NCBI GenBank assembly: GCA_022059125.1
Contig: JAEUWY010000002.1
Span: 2,542,001-2,606,000, forward strand
Length of the DNA: 64,000 nt
Source: Corynespora cassiicola
Taxonomy: Eukaryota > Ascomycota > Dothideomycetes > Pleosporales > Corynesporascaceae
Direction of reading: 5' to 3'
Part shown: one piece after another, positions 40,501 through 52,199 of the stretch
Layout of the letters: every line of letters begins with the position of its first letter
How positions within the stretch are numbered: position 1 is the stretch's first letter
Position numbers and translations under genes: made by a program
Notes under the pieces: generated by a model
Told to the model about the DNA's origin: nothing
What the model saw: the letters and a program-made list of their open reading frames with translations, nothing else
Databases searched by the model: none

Positions 40501-41828
40501 GTGGCTCAACACGAAAGGAAATGTTTTCTACCCAGAATTCTCTTACCAAATCCATGGTTCGATTTCCATAGACGTTATCCAACAAGCATGGAAGTCTCTG
40601 GTGGCTACAAACTCCATACTCCGCACCTGCTTCGTTGCGAGCACAGATCCGCCCGCGCCGTATCTTCAGGCAGTTTTAAGAAAGACTGAAGGCAACATCA
40701 CAGATACAACTGGCTGGAATGAACAGGACATAATGAACACCATCGAGGAATGCTCTCGAGCCCAACCATATGCCCATGTCTTTATGTCAAGAAACGCGAG
40801 CACTGGGTGGGCTATGAAGCTCAAAATTCATCACGCGCTTTACGACGGCGTCAGCCTTCCACTTATGGCTCAAAAATTTCAGGATCTGTGCAATGGCTTG
40901 ATCGTCCATTCTCCCTCTAACATCTTCGCAAAGTTTCTTGCCTCAAGCATGGATACCTCGTCAATCTCGGGCCGTGAGTCCTTTTGGGTAAAGTACCTAG
41001 GCGATATAACCCAAAATCGACTCCCTCAGCCTTCGCACCAATCCACTTCCAGGACCGAAATCTTCCAATCAGGACTCATTCCTGATATCGCTTCTATCGA
41101 AAAGCTGTGTCGCAAGAATGGAATCTCAACACAGTCCATGTTCCTCGCTGCTTACGCTAAATTGTATGCCGCGCTCACCTCCACCGAATCAGACCAGGAC
41201 GTCGTCATTGGTATATACCTTGCCAATCGCTCGCTCTCAATTCCCGACATCGCTGAAGCCCCAATTCCAACGGTCAATTTAATCCCATTGCGCGTGCAAG
41301 CACCGCGAGGCGGCTGCATACTAGACCTCGCATCACAAATCCACTATGACCTGCAGGACGTTGGGTCAATGCAAAATGCACAAGTTTCCTTGAAGGAAGT
41401 GCAGGAATGGACTGGCGTGTGTGTTGACACGTGGGTAAACTGGCTAAAGTTGCCCGAAGTGCAGGCTGGTGGAGCCGGCGAAACCGGAAGGCAAAATCCG
41501 AAGGAAGTCGTTATTACGCCGGTGTCAGAATGGACTGAATGCGTCTGCAGGGTGAGAGAGTGGGCCACGAAGGCTTGGAAAGCTCCCCTAGGACTGCATG
41601 ACGACACAAATAGGGCGTACTTTGTGAGTACCCTCCGATGTTCCTGATTTCATCACCAAATTTTCTGACCTTTTGAAGCATGCAGTGGATATTGAAGCTA
41701 CTATACGGGATGGTGCGCTCGATGTTGGTGTCTTTGCACCAACAGAGATGCTAGGCCTGGAAGAAGGGAGGCTCCTGGTCGATCGAATGAAAACTGAAAT
41801 CGAAAGCCTAAGCCAAGAGATGAGCTGA
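25560..41828 (+). CDS. sidC: Ferrichrome-type siderophore nonribosomal peptide synthetase (SidC/NPS2 family)
   Basis: Three exons (25560-29634, 29682-41623, 41679-41828) encode about 5388 aa. Intron 1 (47 nt, GTGAAG...TTCAG) lies in the second A domain and restores LFQ|GYGPSET; intron 2 (55 nt) precedes a 49-aa C-terminal exon. Order with approximate motif residues: A1 (YTSGSTGLPKA 181, YRTGD 408), T1 (GLDSL 566), C1 (HHALYDG 761); A2 (TSGSTGTPKG 1230, YRSGD 1443), T2 (1631), C2 (HHALYDG 1836); A3 (2292, YRSGD 2505), T3 (2686), C3 (FHALFDA 2895); A4 (YTSGTTGIPKG 3357, FDVSVLEQYW, YRTGD 3578), T4 (3763), C4 (FHALYDG 3974); T5 (4319), C5 (AHALYDG 4528); T6 (4868), C6 (HHALYDG 5074). There is no TE domain; the last C domain would cyclise. 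Three N5-acyl-N5-hydroxyornithines plus small amino acids would give a cyclic hexapeptide. All six T domains keep the phosphopantetheine serine. The product (ferricrocin, ferrichrome or relative) cannot be fixed by eye. Confidence 0.93.
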
Positions 41829-41936
41829 GCTGCCAATCGAACCTTGTGCCTATCTTCCCCATGGTCGGGCTTTAGTCATGATCCCAGAGCTTAATAATTG
41901 TATATTTAATTTATCTCAATCGGTTCTAATCAATTC

Positions 41937-43279
41937 TCAAGCCCAGGTTTGCTCTGCCATCAATTTCATGCTCTCAAGAGAATCTAGTCTACGCTCTGTG
42001 TGCATCCTCGTTGCTGTAATCCTCTCAGGATAGTTGCGCATAAACATATTAGTGAAGTGGGTGCCGTAGTGGACGCGTTCGTCGCTTGAGCCCTCTAGTG
42101 GCTTCAAAACGGCATTGAAGTTAGGCTCGTGGAAGTACGCAAAAGCAAAGCGTTCGCGGATGTTCATGCCAACTTTGTGTGGAGTAGAAGGAAGACGATT
42201 GTTCGTGATGAACTGCATCATATCGCCTAGAGTTTGTCAGTACAAAATGGAATCATCTTAGAAGGACAGATATCCCTACCTGGAAAAACTGTAAAGACGC
42301 CATCCTCAGGCGGGACGTACACCCAGCGGTCATCGTTTTCCGCCATCCCAGCGGTGCTCTTTTTCCAGTTCTGGAACTTCTCATCCTCGTAAGGCGGGCG
42401 AATGAAGAGGCCACCAACGTCGTCTTGAGCTGCGATGACGAGGAGTCCATAATCAGTATGAGAGCCGATTCCACGGCCCTTCACGCCCTTTCCATTCTCA
42501 TCGCCAGTTTTGGGGAAGCGCAAAATACGCAAGTGGTGCCAGCCATCACGGGTAAGGTTGGTGAGAGAGTTCAGGGCTGGGAGCTCCAGGCCCAATGCAA
42601 TAAGCTGGAGCATCCGCTCCCCAGATGTGCCAAGATAGTCCATGTACCCCTGCATGGTCTGCTGCATTTTAGCATTGGGCCAAGGGCATGGACCATGGCA
42701 TGGCCATTTGGCCTGTACTCGTGGATCAGACAGTGGCAGATCCTTGGTAACCGTAAAAATCTCGGAATAGTCGGCAATGCCGTCTGTTATCTCCTCCCCA
42801 GAAGCTATGTAGCCGGCAAAGGACTGGTCGTCGACGCAGTCTTTCTTCTCGTTGGAAGAAAGAGAGAAGAATCGCTGGCTTTCTTTGAATGCCCTTTCGG
42901 CAAGGTATTTATTATGAGGATCCATTCTGATCTGGAGGATACCGTCTTTTTGCCAGGCATCGATCATGGCTTTACCCAATGCAATATCCTGTGTGCTACC
43001 AGTGACGAATGGCGGGAGATCAAATGTCTTTAGATCGCCAACTTGGGCTTTATATCCAGGAGGCATGGTCTGGCCTTTCTGAGCCAGGCCTTGGCCCCTG
43101 ATGGAGCCGAGTGGGGGTGGGGTAAACTGTCCCAAGGGTTCAGTGACGGTGTTGGCGGCGAAAGACGAATAACGAGCAGATAAGATGGCAGCCTTGGGTG
43201 AAGCATGACGAAGGAGACCCCCTAAACTTGGTGGTAGTCTAAGGCAGGAAACACGGTTGAATATCCGAGTGGCACTCAT
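41937..43279 (-). CDS. 2-oxoglutarate/Fe(II)-dependent dioxygenase (isopenicillin-N-synthase-like), probably mitochondrial
   Basis: Two exons (43279-42280, 42226-41937) encode 429 aa. The 53-nt intron (GTAGGG...CTAG) restores VFPGDMMQFITNN. The protein has a DIOX_N-type N-domain (FDLPPF...GKAMIDAWQKDGILQIR) and the iron-binding pair SHTDYGLL (His/Asp about 274/276). The distal His is in STPHKV (about 349), with the 2-oxoglutarate arginine nine residues later in RERFAF. The usual RxS motif reads RFA, so the serine is replaced by alanine. The first 45 residues are Arg/Ser/Ala-rich with no acidic residue (RIFNRVSCLRLPP...SARYSSF), like a mitochondrial presequence. The stop codon is only 108 bp from the NRPS stop, and the genes converge. 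No ATCWGATAA site was seen upstream, so cluster membership is uncertain; substrate unknown. Confidence 0.85.
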
Positions 43280-44114
43280 AATGATCTATTGAAAAGGAAT
43301 GAAGGGTCAAGGTGTTAGTGATAAAATTATAGTGAGAGAAGAAGTAGAAAAGGTTTGATTGATTATTTTTCATAACGAATTCTAGAGCTTTATACTGCTG
43401 AGATCATTTAAATAAACTGAGGCTTTCCAGGGGGTGGTAGCAGGCTATAGTGATGCATTCACTCCGTGATCGGTCCTGAATTACCACAACAACAAGGGTT
43501 TATAGTACAACTACTGGCTGTCTGTAACTCGTATATGCTGTACAATGTCTGTAATCGGGCCCTATAGGGCCGTTTCTCTAAATAATACTTGCTCTGCGGT
43601 GCTTTACAGGGGAAGCTAAGGACCGATGAGTTATAGGGCTAGTACTTTCGGACCGAGATTGAAGTTGTTGCAATCGAACATAGCTGCTACAATATACTGG
43701 GACAGATTTCGTCCGGGAATTGCGGATCACGGTGTCCACTTTTAATTCAGTCTACAATCTGGGGTATCCGTGAGCGGCTCAGCAACCTATGAGGCAAATA
43801 TGAGGCAAACATGGAGATATAACAACACCAGCTAGCTTATGTTTGCTCTACTAGATGCTTAAATGCAAAAGAATAACTTTTAAGCACTATAAGCTATTAC
43901 AATCGCTGCACTTTAGATAAATACACTGCTTAAAATTACAGCAGGATATAACTTATATGCAAGTACTTCGGCCCGGATATGCCAAGTAACTCGGCTCGGT
44001 TCTGTTCGGCCTTGATGCAATCTGTTCGGCCTTAACCTAACTAGCCGACATTAATAGAGCCGATTATTAGCTGTGCCTCTGTATCAGGCCGTAGCTTAGC
44101 TAATCATATCTGAA
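43280..44114. other. Transition zone from gene space to AT-rich repeats
   Basis: Contains the dioxygenase promoter and then sequence that falls steadily in GC. A stretch at 43,490-43,800 of normal composition looks non-coding. Short direct repeats occur (ATGAGGCAAA at 43790-43808; TTCGGCCTT twice at 44008-44032). From about 43,860 composition becomes AT-dominated. I recognise no gene or specific element. Confidence 0.5.
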
Positions 44115-45890
44115 GAGCTGTAGGAGTCCTTTTCTCTTAGCTTTACTAGGCTAGAACTAAATAATAAATACAGATAATAAGTATAAATAGTAATAACGCT
44201 AATTAGATATTTAATAAAATAGTAACTAAAAATAATAAAAAATATTTAAATTGTTAATAAGTATATAAATATTAAAGCTAACTATAGGCTATAAGTAAAA
44301 CTAAAAAATAAATAGCTGTTTAAATTAATTTTTAAAAATAAATATTAATAAAATTATATAAATTAAATAATATATAATATAAACTATAAGCTCTTTATTT
44401 TTTTCTACTGTTTTTATTTTATTATTAATAAGCAGCGAGTATATTATTTTATTTCTATTTTATTTTAGTTAGCACGTACTACCTGTCGCGTAATTTTATA
44501 TATTTTATAATATTATTTTATTACGTAATATAACGTTAATATATAACTTACGCTTTTTTTTTAAATAATAACAGTATTTTAATAATTTTCTCCGCCTTTA
44601 ATCTATAATAACTATAATTATAACTATATAATTTTTAAATATATTTTTAGTTTTTAATTTTTTATATCTATATTACGTAGTTTATATAATTACTACTATT
44701 TACGTACTTACTTTCTAATACTATTACTTTTTACTGTTTTAATTATTTTATATACGTTTTCTACTATTATAGTTATATAAATATTATAGTAAAGTTACGT
44801 ATAGTATAGTTATGTACAGTATAGTTTACAGTTATAGTAAAAGCTTAAAAAAAAAATTAGATTAATATATGCTCTAGTTATAGTAAAGGCCTAAAAGAAA
44901 AAATATAATTAACTAAATATAGTTAAAAAAACTATTAACGCTAAAAGTTATCTATAAATACTATTTTTTATAACTGCTATCATTTTATAATTACTATTAT
45001 ATATTAGCAGTTATTTAAATATAAAATATATATAATATATAGATTACTGCTGCTGCTGCTTAAACTACTACTTTTTTTTTTAATATTTTTAAAAGCTTAT
45101 AAAAAAAAACTATTTACTAAATAGAATATTTAAATAGAAATACTGCGTAATAGAGTTAAAGTTTAAATTTTAATCTATTATTAGTACTAAAAACTTTAGC
45201 TAAAGTTTTAGCTAAAACTTTATTTAAAATTTTAAAAAAAAGTTATTTTTACTGCAGACTAAAGTTATTAAAATAATACTAATTATACTAAGTATAGCTG
45301 TAGAAATTAGAGCTTTATAAGCTATTATAGCTATTATAGCTATTATAGTTATTTATACTATATTAGCTATAAACTATTCTAGTTCTATAAAATATTTTAC
45401 TTATAATAAGTTTTAATTAAAATAAAATATTTTTTCTGTAATTTAAAAAAGCTGTAATTTAAAAGTTTTTATTAAAAACTGTAGATTTATTCTATACAGT
45501 TCTAATATAGTAAATAGTATTTTTATATATTAGAATTAAAATCTACGGCTTAACAACTTATTAAAAAAAAAAAACTTTACTAGCTTATAAATTATAATTA
45601 TTTATTTTAATATTACGACGATTTTAAATAAGCTTTTATATTACTATTTTAAAGCTTTAAAGCTTTAAAGTTTTAAAATAATATTTTATTTTTTACTATA
45701 ATTTTCGCGACTTATATACTTACAGAATAAAAATTACTTATATACTTATTAATAATTTAAATATTTTTTATTATTTTTAGTTACTGTTTTGTTAAACGCT
45801 TAACTAGCGTTATTACTATTTATACTTATTATCTATACTTATTATTTAGTTCTAGTCTAGTAAAGCTGAGAGAAAAGGATTTCTATAGCT
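44115..45890 (+). mobile_element. RIP-degraded terminal-inverted-repeat element, copy A
   Basis: About 1.78 kb bounded by imperfect inverted repeats of about 130 bp. The left arm begins AGCTGTAGGAGTCCTTTTCT at 44115, and the right arm ends with its complement-like AGCTATAGAAATCCTTTTCT (read on minus) at 45890. Differences between the arms are mostly G/A or C/T. No transposase frame survives, so the superfamily is unknown. Length and terminal structure suggest a DNA transposon. Confidence 0.6.
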
Positions 45891-46050
45891 TTTTAGATAA
45901 ACTATAAGCAAGTTAGCTATTATAATCCGGTTTTAAAAAAATCTAAGTAGATAATAATAAAAACGCGGTTTTAATTAAATATATAATTACGTATCTAAAA
46001 AAAAACTGCTATATTATATTATTTAAAAAACTATTTAAAAATTTTTTTTT

Positions 46051-47600
46051 AGCTTTACTAGACTAGAACTAAATAATAAGTATAGATAATAAGTATAAAT
46101 AGTAATAATGCTGGTTAGACGTTTAATAAAACAGTAACTAAAAATAATAAAAAATATTTAGATTATTAATAAGTATATAAGTAATTTCTATTCTGTAAGC
46201 ACGTGAGTTGCGAAAATTATAATAGCTTTTTAAAAAGTTATTTATAAAATAAACTATTATAGAGTTCTAGATATATACGAGATAAAATATTATTGTAAAG
46301 CTTTAAAGTTTTAAAGCTTTAAAACAGTAACGTCTATAAAAGCCTATTTAAAGTTATTATAATATTAAAGCAAATAATTATAATTTATAAACTAGTAAAG
46401 TTTTTTTTTTTAACAAGTTGTTAAGCTGTAGATTTTAATTCTAATATATAGAAATACTATCTACTATACTAAAACTGTATAAAATAAATTTTTAATAAAA
46501 ACTTTTAAATTACAGCTCTTTTAAATCGCAGAAAAAGTATTTTATTTTAATTAAAACTTATTATAAATAAAACATTTTATAAAACTAGAACAGCTTATAG
46601 TTAATATAGCGTAGTAATATAACTGTAATAGCTATAATAGCCGTAATAGTTTATAAAGCTCTAATTTTTATAGCTACGCTTAGCGTAATTAGCGTTATTT
46701 TAATAATTTTAGTTTATAGTAAAAATAATTTTTTTCTAAAGTTTTAAATAAAGTTTTAGCTAAAGTTTTAGTTAAAATTTTAAGTACTAATAACAGATTA
46801 AAACTTAAATTTTAATTTTATTATATAGCTTTTTTAGTTAAACGTTTTATTTAGTAGATAGCTTTTTTTTATAAACTTTTAAAAGCGCTAAAAAAAATAG
46901 TAGTTTAAGTAGTAGCAGCAGCAGCAGTAATCTATATATTATATATATTTTATATTTAAATAACTACTAATATATAATAGTAATCGCGAAGTAATAGCAG
47001 TTATAGAAAATAGTATTTATAAATAACTTTTAGCGTTAACAGTTCTTTTACTTAGTTAATTATATTTTTTCTTTTAGGTTTTTACTATAAAAGTATATAT
47101 TAATCTAATTTTTTTTTTAAGCTTTTGCTATAACTGCTGTAAGTTATACTATATATAACTATACTATATATAACTCTGCTGTAATATTTATATAAATAAA
47201 ATAATTAAAATAGTAAAAAGTAATAGTATTAAAGAGCAAGTGCGCGGGCGGCGGTAATTATATAAACTACGTAACTACTAAAAACTTTAATATAAATTTA
47301 AGCGAATTAGACGGGGTATAGTACTATAGGTATAAAAAATTAAAAACTAAAAACATATTTAAAAGTTGTACGGTTATAGTTGTAGTTATTATAAATTAAA
47401 AATAAAAAAAATTATTAAAAAATTATTATTATTTAAAGTAAAAGTATAGATTACGTGTTAACGTTACGTTATATAATAAAATAATATTATAAGATATATA
47501 AAATTACGCGATAGGTAGTACGTGCTAACTAAAATAGAATAGAAATAAAATAATATACTCGCTGCTTGTTAATAATAAAATAGAAACAGTAAAAAAAAAC
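46051..47600 (-). mobile_element. Second, inverted and truncated copy (B) of the same element
   Basis: Starts with the same TIR-internal sequence (AGCTTTACTAGACTAGAAC). It then matches the reverse complement of copy A almost to the far side, ending near the shared GCAGCGAGTATATTATTTTA motif (reverse-complemented). The outermost TIR bases and the far terminus are missing. Copies A and B form a large imperfect palindrome around 45,890-46,050. B carries a short insertion near 47,290-47,330 relative to A, and a GC-rich patch at 47,245-47,264 that in A is fully G-to-A converted. Confidence 0.6.
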
Positions 47601-48232
47601 AGAAATATTATATTATATAACTAAAAAAAATATAATTTAAAGTTTATATTTTAGTAAAATAAATATTTATAACTAGTTAGCGTAAACGCTTATAAGTACT
47701 AATAATAAAAATTTATAATAAATACTAGTAAGTATAAAAACAGCAAAGCTAATAATAATATTAATAGATAAATAGAAAATTTTAATAAGTTTAAAAAAAA
47801 TTAAATAAAATTTTAAAATTATTGATAAAAATAAAAATACTAAATAAACTATTTAATATTTTAAGTAATAGGCTTTAACTGCTAACTACGCTAATAAATT
47901 TTAATAACTAGTAACTTTTACTAAATAAATAATAAAGTATTTATAATAATATACTGTTAAAAACTTAAACTTAATATTTAAAAAAAACTTATATATTTTA
48001 AAGCTTAGTTTAACACGCTTAAATAACTTATAAATAAATTTATAAATATTAATTAAAAATTATATAAATTATGTATAAAATTATACTAAAACTAAAATTT
48101 ATAATATAAATAACGTACTAAATTAAACTATAGTAAAAAGTATTATAATACTAATACTAGTAAATAAATTAAACGTAAAATAATATATCTTCTTTATAAT
48201 ATTTATAGTAATAAACTAATATTTTTTAGTAA
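47601..48232. other. Unassigned AT-rich repeat remnant
   Basis: 630 bp of RIP-like sequence between copy B and the fold-back element. No coding frame, terminal repeat or match to neighbouring elements could be recognised by eye. Confidence 0.5.
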
Positions 48233-49167
48233 TAACGTATTTTATAAGCGAGCGGCGCATACAAGCGAGCGGCGCACTTAATACTAAGCATTTATATAAA
48301 ACTTTAAAGCTTAATAACTTTTTTATTATAATAGCTATTAAAATAAAAATTTAATATTTATAAATTTAAAGTTTATGGTTTTTTATAAGTATAAAAACTT
48401 TATTTATAAATTTATGAATAAAAAAGTTATTAAACTTTAAACTTTATATAAAGTAGTATTAATTTAGTTAATATAATAACTTTAAAATAACTATAATAAA
48501 TTATACTATTTATTTTATTAGTTAAATAAATTTATTATTATAGCGTATAGTGCTTATTATAGTATACTTTATTTAATTTATTTTAATATATTACTTAAAA
48601 ATAGTTTATATAATTAAATTTTTAAATAATAGTAGTTTTTTAAAATATTTTAAGCTTATAATAAACTAATTAATATAAAGCGTTATTAAAAATAAAATAT
48701 TTTATAAAAAAATTTTAAAATTAAATATATAACTTAAAATTTAAAAAAATTTTTTAAATTTATTAAGCTAAACTAAATAAACTATACTATAATAAGTACT
48801 ATACACTATAATAATAAGTTTAATATATTAATTCATTTTTATTTTATTTATAAAAAAAATATTATAATTTATTATAGCTATTTTAAAATTATTATATTTT
48901 ATTATAGCTATTTTAAAATTATTATATTAACTAAACTAATATTATTTTATATATACTTTAAAACTTTAATATTTTTATATTAATAAGCTTATAAATAAAA
49001 AATTTATATTTATAAATTATTCTAATACCTAACTCTCTAAATATTAAGTTTTTATTTTAATAACTATTATAATTAAAAAGTTATTAAGCTTTTAAACTAT
49101 GTATAAAATACTTAGCATTAAGTATGGCCACTCGCTTGTCCAGGCCACTCGCTTATCTTTTACGTTA
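48233..49167. mobile_element. Fold-back / MITE-like element with long inverted arms
   Basis: About 0.93 kb whose two arms (about 48,233-48,560 and 48,770-49,167) are imperfect inverted copies, leaving a centre of about 200 bp. Each terminus carries two tandem copies of an AAGCGAGYGGC motif: ATAAGCGAGCGGCGCATACA at left, and GATAAGCGAGTGGCCTGGAC read on minus at right. TAACGTA-like bases flank both ends. There is no coding potential. The size and structure fit a non-autonomous DNA transposon. Confidence 0.6.
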
Positions 49168-49364
49168 TACGTAAAAGCAGCGTGTTATATACTTTAAGCA
49201 GAGTTATTTTTAATAGCTAAATAAACAAAAATTATAGATCTCTCGTTATTTAATAATTAAGAAAATTTTAGTAGAAATATAGTAGATATAGTTAGAAAGT
49301 ATTAGAGCAGTTAAGAAGCAGCGACTTGCTTATTCTGGCGACTCGCTTATTCTTTACGTTAGTT
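49168..49364. other. Short segment with a further tandem AAGCRAGTCGC terminal motif
   Basis: Lies between the fold-back element and the truncated retrotransposon. At 49,318-49,352 the minus strand reads AATAAGCGAGTCGCCAG then AATAAGCAAGTCGC, resembling the fold-back element termini, so it may be the end of another related element that truncated the retrotransposon. Confidence 0.4.
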
Positions 49365-50378
49365 AATTTTTTTTATAAGTTTTTTAAAAAAAATTCTACT
49401 TTTTAAACTTTTTTTTTTAGTATAATATTAGAAAAGTTTATATTTTTTTTAAGTTTTAGTTTTTATTACTTTAATGAAAAAATATAAAATATATTATAAA
49501 TATAATATAAAAATAGTAAAAATAAGCGGTATACCTGTAATTTAACTACGCCTTAAATTCTAAATAAATTAATAAATTTACTAATAAGCTTTCTGCTTAA
49601 TTATTATACTAAATTTATATATTTAGTATTAAGTAGTACTTAATTTTTTAAGTAAAAAAATTCTATATTTATATTTTTAGTTATAGTACTAGCTTTAATA
49701 TTTTTGTGTTTTTTCTAAATACTCTATAAAAACTGTTTTTACGCTGTATATATACTTAATTATATTAATTAAATTTAATACTTTTTTTTTAGTCTGCTGT
49801 TTTTAGAAAGTTTAATAAATAAAATTTTTTTACTATAAACTATGTAAAAAAACGTAGTTTTTATAAATTTATATACTAAGTTATTATAAGTAAACTATAC
49901 TATTAGTAAAAATTATATTTAATCGTTTTAGAATAATAAAATAAATATCTAAAAATATTATTTTAGTATTTAATTTTAGTATTTAGTTTATCTATCTGTT
50001 TACAGATAGAAAACAGTACTTAACTTATATTTTATTTATAGTTAGTAGTATATTTCTGTTTAAAATTTAAAAGTAAAAATAGCTTTTCTATTTAATAAAT
50101 ATTTTTTTATATTTTAAATTTTAATATAATATTTATAAAATAAGCTTCCGCGAACTGTTTTATATTCTATATTTTTAAAACTAATATATAAAAAGCTATT
50201 ATTAAAAAATAGTATACTATTGTAAAAATTATATTAAATACGTTTTTAAAAGTTTTTTTTACTAAAAATAAGCTAGTAATAAAATCTAGTATTACTTTTT
50301 TAAAAATATTTTTAAATACTAGTAGTAGTAATAGTTTTTTATATTTACTATATTTTAAAGTTTTACTTTTTTAGTATA

Positions 50379-52199
50379 ACGTAGTTTTTAAGCGAATAAC
50401 TAACCTAAATAAGTAGCTAATTTTTAATCTACGTGTTATCTACACAGCAACATCGCGTACTAATAATAATATTTATTAATAATTATAGTAAGCTAATCTA
50501 TTTTTTAAACTTATTACTATTTATAAAAAAATTTATTTTTACAGTATAGATATAAAAATTATATTTTTTTATTATAATATTTACAGTATTTTATACCGCG
50601 TATTTTACACGTAAATTTTTTACTAATATTATAATATTTTTTTAGTAAGTATATTATTTACTTTTTTTACTGTTAGAGTCTTCTCTATTTATATATACTT
50701 TTATTTTTTTTAAATAATACTTTATAAGTTTATTAATTACGCTTTATATAAGCGTTTAGTTTTTTTATAATAATATTATATTATATATAATTTACTACGT
50801 GCTTTTACTTAGCTAGTAAATTTTTTTATTTAATAAACTTACAGAAAATTTAAAGTAGTTTTAAATTTTTTTTTTAAATAAGTATAGTCTGCGCTTTACT
50901 TTTACGGGCGTTATATAGTATTTGTTTTTTTTATATATTTTATTTATTTAGTAATAAGTTTAGAATTTATAACTTTATATTAAGTTTTAATAAAACAGCT
51001 TTTAAATTATATAGAATAAATTTAGTACTTTAAAAATCTGTTTTAATATTTTCTACAGTTAAAAACTATTTAAAAACTAGTATAAATACTTAGAAAAAAA
51101 ATTTTTTTACTAATAAAATATATACAGTTACGTACTAAAATTAAAATTTATATACTATATTTACGCTTTAATAGTGTAAAGCAGCTAATATTTAAAAGTT
51201 ATAAAAAATATAATAAATATAAAAATATACAAATTTTTTTTTATTTTTTTTTACAAAAATTCTAAAATATAAATAATTTATAGTTTTAATAGCTATTAAT
51301 TATAAATAGCTAGTACGTATCTACAGTAATTAGCTTTATATATTTATTAAAATACTTTAAATAAATAAAAATAAGCTAGTTATTAGTTTACCTATTAAAG
51401 TTTATTTTAAAAATCTAATCGCGTAGTAAATTTTTAAACTAAATATTAATAAATCTACTATTTATAAAAATAATAAAAAATAAAAATAAATAATTTACAG
51501 CTTTTATATTTTAAATAATAATAACTTACTTACAGTTTTTTAACTAATTTTTTCTTAAGCTTATAATAACTATCTGCAGTATAATTTTATTTATTATAGA
51601 ATTAGTTTTATTAAAGTTATAGATATTATTGATAATAATTTTTTATTTTTATTTTATTATCTTTACTAAGTTAAACTAATATAAAATAGCCGCAGAATTC
51701 TCGCCGATAGCTTACTAATAATTATATAAATAATTTTAGCATATATAAAGCTTAAAAATTTACTTAATAAAATTATTTATTTAGTTTTTACTAATAAATT
51801 TACTATTCTACGCTCTAAGCAGTTTATTTATTATATTTTATATATATATTTTTAAAAATACTAAGCTTTATACAGACTGCTTAAAAACACTTTAAACTAT
51901 AACTTTTTTTTTTTTAGTTTTATTAAATATTTTAAATTTGTTTTACAGTTGCGTTGTATATACTTTTTAGTAAATTAATTACTAAAATTTTTTTAAAGTA
52001 TATTATATATAGCTGCAGCGTAGTTTAAGCCTTAAATATATTTTATATTAATATTAGAAATAGTAAGCTATATATTAGCTTTAGTAAAAGTTTTAAAAGT
52101 TTATTATTATAAAAGTATTATATAATATTACTACGTAGATAACGCGCAGATTAAAAGTTAGCCACTTACTTAAGTTGGCTATTTGCTTAGAAACCACGT
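50379..52199. mobile_element. Tc1/mariner-like DNA transposon nested in the minus-strand gypsy element
   Basis: 1,821-bp insertion with inverted termini of about 70 bp beginning ACGTrGTTTyTAAGCrAATA (mixed bases are the differences between the two ends, all transitions). Comparison with the uninterrupted plus-strand gypsy copy (target GCTATATACTAAAA near 60,911-60,925) shows insertion into TA with duplication of TA (50377-50378 and 52200-52201). TA duplication and 1.8 kb length fit Tc1/mariner. No transposase frame survives the mutations, so the superfamily rests on the target duplication. Confidence 0.75.
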
